DNA from: a virus
Length of the DNA: 64,000 nucleotides
Direction: 5' to 3' (one strand)
IMG/VR virus record: IMGVR_UViG_3300046323_000360
Location: 1-64,000 of that record
Shown: in pieces, positions 36,281-43,724 of the stretch
How positions within the stretch are numbered: position 1 is the first letter of the stretch
Layout of the letters: each line of letters begins with the position of its first letter
Translations under genes and position numbers: made by a program
Notes under the pieces: model-generated
Database searches by the model: none
Seen by the model: only the letters and a program-made list of their open reading frames with translations
What the model was told of the DNA's origin: nothing

Positions 36281-36643
36281 CTATCCAATTGGTGCGTCTA
36301 GAACATCTCCAAATGGATTCATAGAATCTGGATTGAATTCCGTTGGTTCTATATATGGTTTTAGTTCAATACCATCTTCTGATTTTGTAGGTTCAGGTTT
36401 CTCTATTACTGCATATGCATAATCTTTTTCATACATTGCTTTATATAGCCTGATTCTACGTCTTTCAGTTATGATGGCATGTTCCTGGGAGATAAAACTA
36501 TTGTCTTCTTCAAAGAAATAATGAATAACATCTAACATGTCTGATGCTTCCATCTGTAGTAGATGTATATCGTTCACTATTGCCTTTCCGTTAACGTAGT
36601 GCCAGAGGTCTATTGCCCAGTCGATTAGTCCTCTGGCTGCTGA
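36281..36643 (-). CDS. C-terminal half of the frameshifted tail assembly chaperone (GT)
   Basis: This frame is entered by -1 slippage on CCCAAAT at 36643-36649, so the real product starts at ATG 36963 and is about 227 residues: 107 from the first frame and 120 from this one (SAARGLIDWAIDLWHYVNG...). The frame stays open upstream of the GTG at 36577, which has no ribosome site, so an independent start is unlikely. The LIDWAIDL segment is typical of the T part of G/GT chaperones. It recruits tail tube subunits to the tape measure. Confidence 0.85.
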   Translation of the reverse strand, partial: SAARGLIDWAIDLWHYVNGKAIVNDIHLLQMEASDMLDVIHYFFEEDNSFISQEHAIITERRRIRLYKAMYEKDYAYAVIEKPEPTKSEDGIELKPYIEPTEFNPDSMNPFGDVLDAPIG

Positions 36644-36649
36644 TTTGGG
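36601..36649 (-). promoter_or_regulatory. -1 programmed frameshift signal of the tail chaperone
   Basis: In the upstream frame, C-CCA-AAT forms the slippery heptamer CCCAAAT (36643-36649). After a 5-base spacer (CAGCA) comes a perfect 8-bp stem GCCAGAGG (36637-36630) with CCTCTGGC (36608-36601) and a 21-base loop that contains the zero-frame stop. This is a canonical X-XXY-YYZ site with a stimulatory stem. Confidence 0.88.
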
Positions 36650-36963
36650 CGGTTAGTATACTCTGACATTAGCCACGATACAATCTCGCTTAGGGTCTCA
36701 ACAGGAACTACTTTGTCCTTATCTTTAACTAGAGCATCAAAACGCTCGAAGCTCTCATTAATAAGTACATGAGAGAAAAAATCATTGATCATGCGCAAAG
36801 ATCCGACGGAATCACTCTCATCATTTGCAGCCGAGATAAGTTCAATAAGGAATCTGCCTTGAATAGCCTTTACACAAAAAAACTCTTCACCATGTATCTT
36901 GAAGGAGATAGGCTCTACGTTTTCTTGATCTGGTCCAGAACCAAAGTCTTTGAATCTAGTCAT
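36625..36963 (-). CDS. Tail assembly chaperone, short (G) form
   Basis: The 112-residue product is acidic (GSGPDQENVEPISFKIHGEE...) and resembles the G protein of tail assembly chaperones: a conserved beta start, a helical middle and a C-terminal tail EYTNRPNQQPED after the slippery site. It lies directly upstream of the tape measure gene, as in nearly all siphoviruses. The zero frame terminates at 36625-36627. Most ribosomes should make this form and a minority the fusion. The role is known from the family. Confidence 0.85.
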   Translation of the reverse strand: MTRFKDFGSGPDQENVEPISFKIHGEEFFCVKAIQGRFLIELISAANDESDSVGSLRMINDFFSHVLINESFERFDALVKDKDKVVPVETLSEIVSWLMSEYTNRPNQQPED

Positions 36964-37039
36964 TTTTTTCTTTCTTGTTATTTGTATTTGTATTTAGGTA
37001 TTTACCTGATATAAGTTTATCAAAATAAAAAACTGTCTA

Positions 37040-37582
37040 TTAGTACTTAAAGTGTCTAAGTTGACGGCTTAGGTATGGATTAGGTCTAGTTCCAGGGTGT
37101 AAAACTCTCTGACTTCTAATAATTTTAGATCCAGATCTAAATACCAAAACTCCACCTTCATCCTTAGGAGCGATAAAATGAGGTTTAGATCCGTTATGAT
37201 GTAGCAGGGCATAACTCAGGTTGGATCCCATTATTACGGTCTGCCCCCTGGAGTCAGCAGTGTGAGTTTTATATAAAGACTTTCTAAGTGCTCCAGTTCT
37301 AACACCAACTTGAGCCTTAGCACCATACATAGCCATAGTGCTACGTCGCTCTAGGTCTTTCCAAAGCCCTCCGGCTGGAGTATGTAGTTCCAGATTTAGT
37401 GCCCATTCGTAGAACTTAATATCCTTATAACTCAGTGTCATAGTTATGTTTGTAGTTCTAAAAGCTACACCAGTTGCTTGTCTAGTTGATCTTCCAGATC
37501 TTCTAGATCTAGTAGATTTTCTAAGTGCCTTACCTACATAGTAGCCACCTATGCTATCTCCGATTAGCCCGTATGCTGGCAT
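37040..37582 (-). CDS. HK97 gp10-like tail completion/neck protein
   Basis: The 180-residue basic protein contains the family motifs QVGVRTGALRKSL, a YALLHHNGSKPHFI segment and HPGTRPNPYLSRQL at the C-terminus. HK97-gp10-like proteins form the ring joining head and tail. Its position between the terminator-like gene and the chaperone fits. The N-terminus is very basic (STRSRRSGRSTR). Confidence 0.72.
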   Translation of the reverse strand: MPAYGLIGDSIGGYYVGKALRKSTRSRRSGRSTRQATGVAFRTTNITMTLSYKDIKFYEWALNLELHTPAGGLWKDLERRSTMAMYGAKAQVGVRTGALRKSLYKTHTADSRGQTVIMGSNLSYALLHHNGSKPHFIAPKDEGGVLVFRSGSKIIRSQRVLHPGTRPNPYLSRQLRHFKY

Positions 37583-37583
37583 T

Positions 37584-38090
37584 TTATGGTACCGCCATGG
37601 TTATAGTCATATTGGTAGTTTGGAATCCACCCTCGGGACCAGAAGTCTCTAGAGTAGCTATCACACCTATTCCATAACCAGTTTCATCCCATTGGTCAAG
37701 TAGGTTTATAGATTCCATCAAAATCCAAGAATCTATAGCCACCATCTCAGAGGCTATCTGTATTTTTTCTGGAGAAGGTGGTCTACCATTTTGACCAACT
37801 ATGGGAGTTGCTCTAGATATAGAAATATTCAAAGTAGCACTACGAGGGACATGGCAACGCTGTGGCTCATTTACCTGAGCTCCAGGGGTACCTAAAAACA
37901 TCTGAGCAAATGAGACAACCAACTGCTCGCAGTCGATAGCTGGTTGACCCATCGTCCAGTAGCAACGGTTAGGGAGACTAACGTTATAAGACTGGAATAC
38001 TGTCTGGATGCGCTCTAAGACGCCTTCCATCATATCTCTTAGATTTGTGGCGTCTTCTGCAGCACCGCTTATATCAATAGCGGTTGCCAT
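37584..38090 (-). CDS. Tail terminator-like protein
   Basis: The 168-residue product has a helical N-terminus (DLRDMMEGVLERIQTVF-like), then an alpha/beta pattern with CEQLVVSFAQMFLG and RSATLNISISRATP and a C-terminal segment ETSGPEGGFQTTNMTITM. The order next to the gp10-like gene and the alpha/beta pattern match actinophage tail terminators, which cap the tail tube and join the head. The one-base gap to the next gene implies coupling. I am moderately sure of the family. Confidence 0.6.
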   Translation of the reverse strand: MATAIDISGAAEDATNLRDMMEGVLERIQTVFQSYNVSLPNRCYWTMGQPAIDCEQLVVSFAQMFLGTPGAQVNEPQRCHVPRSATLNISISRATPIVGQNGRPPSPEKIQIASEMVAIDSWILMESINLLDQWDETGYGIGVIATLETSGPEGGFQTTNMTITMAVP

Positions 38091-38093
38091 TTA

Positions 38094-38306
38094 TTAGCCC
38101 TCTACTACTGGCTCTTCAGCTGCAACAACTACTTCTTCAATTACGGCAACTACCTCTTCAACTACAGCAACTGGCTCTTCTACAACTGGAGCAGCCTTAG
38201 CAGCTTTGGTACCCTTCAGAGCTGGAGCTGGCTTAGCAACTACTACCTCTGGCTTAGCGGTACCGAGCATGTCTTCCGCACGGAAGTTTGTCTGGATTCC
38301 TGACAT
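38094..38306 (-). CDS. Small Val/Glu-rich protein
   Basis: The 70-residue product starts MSGIQTNFRAEDMLG and then is low-complexity: an Ala/Pro/Lys segment followed by EEVVAVIEEVVVAAEE-type repeats. Residues 1-20 look ordered; the tail is acidic and may be a flexible tether. I recognise no family. Its place between the connector and the terminator-like gene suggests a head-tail joining role. Confidence 0.4.
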   Translation of the reverse strand: MSGIQTNFRAEDMLGTAKPEVVVAKPAPALKGTKAAKAAPVVEEPVAVVEEVVAVIEEVVVAAEEPVVEG

Positions 38307-38314
38307 TTTTATTC

Positions 38315-39433
38315 CTAACTATACATCTTGATCTGGAGGTTTCCAGATGCTACTGTTACAATATTTTCCACGCCATCGATTGTTTTGGTGGCATATAGAG
38401 TCCATGTACCCGGATCTATCATACCTAGAGCTGAAACAGCCTTACTGTAAGGTACAGTAAATGAAACTGTATCAGTTCCCTGATCGACAGTGATGCTACT
38501 TGAATCTAAATCAACAGATACAGATTCACCGTAGTTTTGTAGTGTAACTTCTGCAGCCCATCCGTCTTCAGGGAAGAAGTTACTCAAATCTAGTCCAAGG
38601 CCAGTTGATGACCACCCAGCTGAGTCATCACTAGTAGGCTGTACAACTATGTCATAGTCGACACCAGAAGCAAGTTTAAGTGGTTTTGGCGAGTAGCGAC
38701 GTGCTCTAGGAGTGTCCACAGAGAATACTTTTGCCTTTTTACGAGCATTATCTGGGTTTACTGTCTTAAGGAAAAGGTCAACAACTAGAAGACCAGTACG
38801 AAGTTCAGCAATAAATTCTTGATTGTCTAGGATTGTATATGAAACACCCTGACGAGAAACCGAAGTAACACGCTGTGGCAGCTGGCATGTGTCATCATCT
38901 GACCAGAGTTTAATAAATTCTGTAGCTAGAGTTCTGGCAGCCATTTTTCCTGCTACTGGAACAGGAGTACCGTAGGAATAAGTAACTTCGGTATTACAAG
39001 GTGTCCAAGCAGTTCCAGCTTTAACGTGAATAGTTGAGTGATCAACTAGGTAATAGTTACTAGGGTTGATAATCGCACCAACACGGTTGCGCATCGAGTG
39101 AATCTTAGTTACTGGACGCCCGCGCAATTTAATGCGAGAGTCAGGAGACATACCGTCAGCAGTTAGCTCTGAGTATTCATCGTAATCCCCCGAAGGAATA
39201 TTGTAGACGTCTCCACCAAAAAGGATTGGGCTGGTGGTCTTTCTAGATGGACCTAATCTATTGTTTCTCAAGGTACATGTGTAACGCTCGGTTACAGTAG
39301 TCTCACCAGTATATTTTCTACCTGACATAGCCCAGAGTAGGTACGAAGCCATCTTAATTGCTTCAGTAGTGAACTCGGTATAGGCGTAGTTATCTCCCAG
39401 CTCTTCGGCTGTGATCCATAGATTGTTACCCAT
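38315..39433 (-). CDS. Head-tail adaptor with beta-sandwich C-terminus
   Basis: The 372-residue protein starts with a gp6-like helical adaptor domain (LGDNYAYTEFTTEAIKMASY), with RYTCTLRNNRL and GRPVTKIHSMRNR, followed from about residue 250 by a beta-sandwich region (VEN, YATKTIDGVENI) resembling an upper baseplate or Ig-like domain. The adaptor docks to the portal. The added domain is not typical. It is encoded between the major tail protein and small neck genes, downstream of a long hairpin. Confidence 0.62.
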   Translation of the reverse strand: MGNNLWITAEELGDNYAYTEFTTEAIKMASYLLWAMSGRKYTGETTVTERYTCTLRNNRLGPSRKTTSPILFGGDVYNIPSGDYDEYSELTADGMSPDSRIKLRGRPVTKIHSMRNRVGAIINPSNYYLVDHSTIHVKAGTAWTPCNTEVTYSYGTPVPVAGKMAARTLATEFIKLWSDDDTCQLPQRVTSVSRQGVSYTILDNQEFIAELRTGLLVVDLFLKTVNPDNARKKAKVFSVDTPRARRYSPKPLKLASGVDYDIVVQPTSDDSAGWSSTGLGLDLSNFFPEDGWAAEVTLQNYGESVSVDLDSSSITVDQGTDTVSFTVPYSKAVSALGMIDPGTWTLYATKTIDGVENIVTVASGNLQIKMYS

Positions 39434-39456
39434 AATATACCTCTTATATAAGTTTA

Positions 39457-39498
39457 AACGGGTGACAGACTAGTGATTAGACCAGTCCGCCACCCGTT
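39457..39498 (-). terminator. Long hairpin after the major tail protein gene
   Basis: On minus, AACGGGTG/CACCCGTT (8 bp) encloses an inner imperfect stem around GACTGGT/ACTAGTC. It is followed only by TAAACTT, so it is an attenuator or mRNA-stabilising hairpin rather than a full terminator. It lies between highly expressed structural genes. Confidence 0.5.
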
Positions 39499-39510
39499 AA
39501 CTGTTATGAC

Positions 39511-40635
39511 TTACGCGCCGGTTTCGTTACCGATGATGATGCGGTCTACAGTAGCATCAGCGTTGTAGTTGATGTTACCTGGAACGTTATATGCACCAGC
39601 AGCCACTGGGTCAGTAAGTGTAGTAACTGCAATAGGAGCTGGGTGGCTCTCGGTAGTAGCATTGGTTACAGTTACACGAGCACCAGAGGTTACTATGAAC
39701 GAAGCAACGTTAGCTGTAATCGAGCTGTTAACAAAGTTAACTGTGTTAGCGACAACGTTAGCAACTGTACGAGTACCGTTGAATAGTTCTCCAACATTCT
39801 GAATGTATAGAGTGTCGCCAGCTTCAATTGCAGGAGCAGCACTAAATACAAGGCTAGCAACAGTGTTAGCAAGTGCAGCAGATGCACTGTTAATCGAAAT
39901 CGTGTTAGCGACGTAGTTAGTTGCTGTGTTAGCGAGGAATACGACCTGGTCAGTCGAGTTATCGGTCCAGGTGTAGAAGCCCTTAAGACCAGTAGGTGCC
40001 CATGAAGTACGTGCATATGCGTATGGACGCTCTGCAGCAACTGGGAACTCCCAGCGACCATCAATTCCACCCTGGAAGCTAGCATTCCCAAGACCGAAGC
40101 CTTCGAAGGTGTTAGCCATCAGACCGTTTTCAATAACGCGGTCACCAGACTGACGCATCTTCACGTATGGGAATACCCAGTGGTAGTAAGGAAGAGTGCT
40201 TGAGCGCTTTCCATCCTTTACAGCATATGACCAAGCTTCGATTGAAACACCGTTACCAGCAGGGTCATCGCCAACACCAGGAGAAGCCCAACCAACAGAT
40301 TTAGTGTTTGGGTCTTCGGCTGATCCAATGTTCTTGCGAAGAAGGAGACCACCAGAGATTAGAGCTGAAAGCTCAGGATCTGGCTCACAAATAGCGAGCT
40401 CCATGGTGATTCTCTTAAGAGTGTCCGGGGCTTTGTATGTCACACATACAACACCATTTGCACCCTTTTCAGTGATCTCGTCGCCCTCTTCATATTCAGG
40501 GGTAAACGAAATACGCATGAAGGCAGAAGTGGTGTACGAGTCACCAGGTCCTGTCAACAGGTTTCCTGCAGCATCCAAGCGGGTGACACGGATTGACACA
40601 CCCTGGATGCTAGCAGCATATTCTTGAGTAGCCAT
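39511..40635 (-). CDS. Major tail protein
   Basis: The 374-residue product has the phage tail tube signature: AASIQGVSIRVTRLDAAGN near the N-terminus, TPEYEEGDEITEKGANGV, RITMELAICEPDPELSALIS and FPYVKMRQSGDRVIENG. The C-terminal ~150 residues add an Ig-like/beta domain of the type shared with other tail genes (ANTVASLVFSAAPAIEAGDT, FNGTRTVANV). It follows AAGGAGAAATAGC and is trailed by a hairpin, typical of an abundant protein. Confidence 0.82.
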   Translation of the reverse strand: MATQEYAASIQGVSIRVTRLDAAGNLLTGPGDSYTTSAFMRISFTPEYEEGDEITEKGANGVVCVTYKAPDTLKRITMELAICEPDPELSALISGGLLLRKNIGSAEDPNTKSVGWASPGVGDDPAGNGVSIEAWSYAVKDGKRSSTLPYYHWVFPYVKMRQSGDRVIENGLMANTFEGFGLGNASFQGGIDGRWEFPVAAERPYAYARTSWAPTGLKGFYTWTDNSTDQVVFLANTATNYVANTISINSASAALANTVASLVFSAAPAIEAGDTLYIQNVGELFNGTRTVANVVANTVNFVNSSITANVASFIVTSGARVTVTNATTESHPAPIAVTTLTDPVAAGAYNVPGNINYNADATVDRIIIGNETGA

Positions 40636-40661
40636 AAGCTATTTCTCCTTGGTTATCTTGT

Positions 40662-41540
40662 TTAAGCTGCGGTCAGGTCGACGCGAACAGCTAGGTGTAT
40701 CGAGGTGTCAAAGTAAACCGCAGCTGGGCGGATTGCCTTGAGTCTCATGTCATTCTGGTTTCCTGCGACATCATAGGCTTGACCTAGATTATCGTTTACG
40801 ACATCGACATCTCCGATATACACTCGGACAGTTCCTGTTCCGTAAATCCATTTATTAGATACAGAAGCAGTAGCCCCTGTAGCACCATCAGGACCAGTTC
40901 CTGTATATCCTGATCCGGTCACAACTGGAGTACCGCCCATCGTCTGTAGGTGGTCTTTCTCCTTGTTGTGGAAAAGCATTTGGCTATTACTTGAAAGAAT
41001 AGCAACAACATCGCGAGTGGCGTGAATAATTCCTTGCTCACCGGCATGAGAAGCTTCAGCAATTCCCTGCTCTAAAATAGATAAAGCACGTTTGGCAGAA
41101 ACAGCAGTTCCACCATTAAGAACTACAACTCCAGTAGAGGTAAGAGCTTTATTAGGGTGACTAGTAGCTTTACGAATAGCTCCATCCCAGAGCTCTTGCT
41201 CGATGGCACGCTGAGTAGTGGCTTCAAGCTGACGCTTAATACGAGCAACCCGGTCAATTCCTCTAAAACCTAGAGCTGAGCGGTCTTCCTGAACTTCGAT
41301 GAAGAAAGGTTTGATTTCATCATAATAATTTACTGATCCAGCGCCAGCAATTTGAGTCTCATTAGCATTGGTGTCATCTACGTTGTAGAGAGCATAAAGG
41401 TCGGTTTCCCACTCCTGTGAAAATCCACGTACCCAGTGGTCTTCGTTAGGGTCAGTGACAGCATCTACTACAGCAAGTAGGCCAAAAGCGGAGGGCACAA
41501 TCTTTGGTGCCTCTACAACGCCATTCTTTGGGAAAGCCAT
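40662..41540 (-). CDS. Second capsid-type protein (possible pentamer subunit)
   Basis: The 292-residue product has capsid-like features: a helical N-terminus, an extended loop, and an HK97-fold-like C-terminal half with TGTVRVYIGDVDVVN and KAIRPAAVYFDTSIHLAVRVD. It is encoded directly downstream of the main capsid gene, and similar pairs in actinophages are annotated as hexamer and pentamer subunits. It has no protease or portal motif. The ribosome site AAGGATTGAA is good. A decoration protein is the alternative. Confidence 0.5.
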   Translation of the reverse strand: MAFPKNGVVEAPKIVPSAFGLLAVVDAVTDPNEDHWVRGFSQEWETDLYALYNVDDTNANETQIAGAGSVNYYDEIKPFFIEVQEDRSALGFRGIDRVARIKRQLEATTQRAIEQELWDGAIRKATSHPNKALTSTGVVVLNGGTAVSAKRALSILEQGIAEASHAGEQGIIHATRDVVAILSSNSQMLFHNKEKDHLQTMGGTPVVTGSGYTGTGPDGATGATASVSNKWIYGTGTVRVYIGDVDVVNDNLGQAYDVAGNQNDMRLKAIRPAAVYFDTSIHLAVRVDLTAA

Positions 41541-41578
41541 TTCAATCCTTAATATAAATCTGTTTGTGTTTTGTATCG

Positions 41579-41602
41579 GGGGAGCCAGTTTCCTGGCTCC
41601 CC
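41579..41602 (-). terminator. GAAA-tetraloop hairpin between the two capsid genes
   Basis: On minus, GGGGAGCCAG-GAAA-CTGGCTCCCC is a perfect 10-bp stem closed by a GNRA-type tetraloop. No U-tract follows, so it is more likely a processing or stability element, or a partial terminator that sets the ratio of the two capsid proteins. Confidence 0.6.
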
Positions 41603-41626
41603 TTCAACATTTACTTCAATCGAGTA

Positions 41627-43600
41627 TTAGAGCTCGATGGTTGCAGCAGCGGTGCCACCAGTGGTGTCGCGTAGTGCAGCAGCTACACCGTTGATGCTGA
41701 TGGTCGAGGTGATCTTAAGAGCCTCAACACCAACCTTGGCTACGTTCTCGAAGGTTTCAACGAACATCTTGTAGTCGTTAGTACCAACAAGTGACGAGTC
41801 ACGGATGATACCAAGGTCAAGAGTTCCACCATCAAGGAACAAGAAGGTTCCTTCAGCAAACAAGAACCAGTCGAAGCTGTCTGGGAACTCAAGAAGTGCA
41901 GCTGAGCCACTCTGAGTACCGAATACAGTTGCATCGAGCGAAGCTACTAGGTCAACGTTAGCGGTTGCTAGGTAGCCATCGATCTCTGACTTCGATAGTG
42001 ATAGGGTTCCATCACCAGGCATCGACAAGGTTAGGTCTGCAGCCATAGCGTCATATACCCAAGCTGGGATGATTGCCTTCAGAGTGGTCTGAGGGTCAAT
42101 GCGGTGACGTGAACGGTAAGCAGTAGCCGCACGACGGATCTGAACTAGGAAGTCGCGACCAAAACCAATTAGGTTAGTGGTAGTAACAGCAGTCGAAAGT
42201 GATCCGATGTTGGTAAGCAAGTTCTGCTCAGCCTCACGAGCGTGCTGTACAAGAGCAAGCTCGTTGTGACGAGCGATTAGCTCTGGGTAAGCGCGGCTCA
42301 TTAGGTTACCAAACTGTAGCTGTAGAGTTACGGCGTCAGTCGAAACAGTGGTTTCGGTTGCAGCTGAAACAGACAAGCTAGTCTTGGTTGCGGTACCTGG
42401 AGAAGCATCTACAGCATTGGTCCATACACCAACAGCATTGGCATAGTCGCCAGTGTGGAAGGTAGGTGGAACGATGAAGCGGATACCGCCACGGTCAGCC
42501 TGGAAGCGAGGCAATGCATCGCGAACTGGGCGAACTGAGGTAGCTCCCTGAGAGAAGATGTCGTACTTAACCTCGAATGGAGCCGAGTGACCACCAGAAG
42601 CGGTAATCGCCTCAGGGCCTGAAACAGCCTGAATCTTGGTCCAGTTTGACTCTGCGTCTGTGGTTAGAACGCGCTCTTCTGGGAATGAAGTGGTTACAGA
42701 GGCAACAATGTGCTGCTCTCCATCTCCACCGTTTACACGGCGAAGAGAGTGAATTCTCTTCTCCATTGCCTGAGCTACTTCGCTCATGCTGTTGATTGTG
42801 CTTCCGGCTGTGTAACCAGGGATGTCAGCGCCCGCAGTGATTGCCACTGGAGCTGCTTCCGATACCTCGATTACAGGGAGACGGTCAGCTGGAGCCTCAA
42901 AGGTTCCTTCTGCTGCGGCGGTCACGGTTGCCTGCTCTTCCTGCTCTTCTGGAGCAATAGGTGTTGTTTCTTCTGATGTTGCTGGGGTTTCATCTGTTGA
43001 CGCTTCAGAGCCTTCAACTGCTTCAATAGCAGTGTCAGATACTTCTTCGGTGTCTTCAGGTTCGCTGGTCGAAAGTTCCGATCCATCTTCTGAGATTGTT
43101 GACGCTTCAGAGTCAATGTCAGCAGAAGCCTTTACAGGCTCCTTCTTCTCTTCCTCTTCAGTTTCCTTGGCTTCTTCTTCAGCGGTTCCTTCTTCAACCT
43201 GTCCAGGCTCCTCTTCAGGAGTTGGAGCAGTCTCTGTTGGTTCCTCTGCAGCTGGAGTTTCCTCCACTGGAGCTTCCTCTGCTGGGACTACGTCCTCAAC
43301 TGGGGCATCTTCATTCATAGCCATTTCTTCTCCCGACATCTCTGCCTCTCCCTTAACGCGCGAGGTTGCTTCCGCAGCCTTAGCAGCAAGCTCTTCAGCC
43401 TGTGCCTCTCGGCGAGAAAGCTCACCGCGAACGATGTCAAGTGAGTCAGCAAGTGACGTCATAGCATCAACTATCTCAGGAGTAGGGTCTGATCCCTCAA
43501 CCGATTCAAACTGCGAGACGATCTCACCCTGTAGCTCGGCGACCTGTTCGTCGCTAAGCTCAGCGATGGTGTCTAGCTGAGTTTTAATCTGGTCGTACAC
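41627..43600 (-). CDS. Major capsid protein with N-terminal acidic scaffold region
   Basis: The 657-residue protein begins at GTG 43600 (after AGGAGGTACA). Residues ~1-260 are acidic, helical and low in complexity (Glu/Ala/Pro repeats), as in fused scaffold or delta domains. The rest is an HK97-type capsid domain: QNLLTNIGSLSTA, YRSRHRIDPQTTLKAIIPAW, LEFPDSFDWFLFAEGTFLF and the final GTNDYKMFVETFENVAKVG. The protease gene immediately upstream probably removes the scaffold. The acidic region is about three times the usual delta-domain length. Confidence 0.8.
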   Translation of the reverse strand: MYDQIKTQLDTIAELSDEQVAELQGEIVSQFESVEGSDPTPEIVDAMTSLADSLDIVRGELSRREAQAEELAAKAAEATSRVKGEAEMSGEEMAMNEDAPVEDVVPAEEAPVEETPAAEEPTETAPTPEEEPGQVEEGTAEEEAKETEEEEKKEPVKASADIDSEASTISEDGSELSTSEPEDTEEVSDTAIEAVEGSEASTDETPATSEETTPIAPEEQEEQATVTAAAEGTFEAPADRLPVIEVSEAAPVAITAGADIPGYTAGSTINSMSEVAQAMEKRIHSLRRVNGGDGEQHIVASVTTSFPEERVLTTDAESNWTKIQAVSGPEAITASGGHSAPFEVKYDIFSQGATSVRPVRDALPRFQADRGGIRFIVPPTFHTGDYANAVGVWTNAVDASPGTATKTSLSVSAATETTVSTDAVTLQLQFGNLMSRAYPELIARHNELALVQHAREAEQNLLTNIGSLSTAVTTTNLIGFGRDFLVQIRRAATAYRSRHRIDPQTTLKAIIPAWVYDAMAADLTLSMPGDGTLSLSKSEIDGYLATANVDLVASLDATVFGTQSGSAALLEFPDSFDWFLFAEGTFLFLDGGTLDLGIIRDSSLVGTNDYKMFVETFENVAKVGVEALKITSTISINGVAAALRDTTGGTAAATIEL

Positions 43601-43625
43601 TGTACCTCCTAGGCCAGTTTGTTGG

Positions 43626-43648
43626 ATAACTGTTATTTTGACAGTTAT
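43626..43648. repeat. Inverted repeat upstream of the major capsid gene
   Basis: ATAACTGT at 43626-43633 and ACAGTTAT at 43641-43648 are exact reverse complements with a 7-base loop, 26 bases before the start of the capsid gene. It could be an operator or mRNA hairpin. A TTGACT/AAATAA pair overlaps it on minus, but its -10 is poor. Confidence 0.4.
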
Positions 43649-43724
43649 GGTGAACAGTCAAGGCCGAGGGACTCTACGCATGATACGCGAGGCGCTCTAC
43701 CTATCACTAATTGTACCTTACTTT

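Noticed and set aside
36281-36577. GTG at 36577 as the start of a separate tail gene
   Set aside because: The frame is open upstream to 36652, there is no ribosome site, and the CCCAAAT heptamer with stem explains expression as a frameshift product.
42822-43580. 252-residue plus-strand ORF opposite the capsid gene
   Set aside because: It is Ser/Ala-rich and mirrors the low-complexity Glu/Ala region of the capsid gene; it has no ribosome site, and the minus frame contains the HK97 capsid domain.
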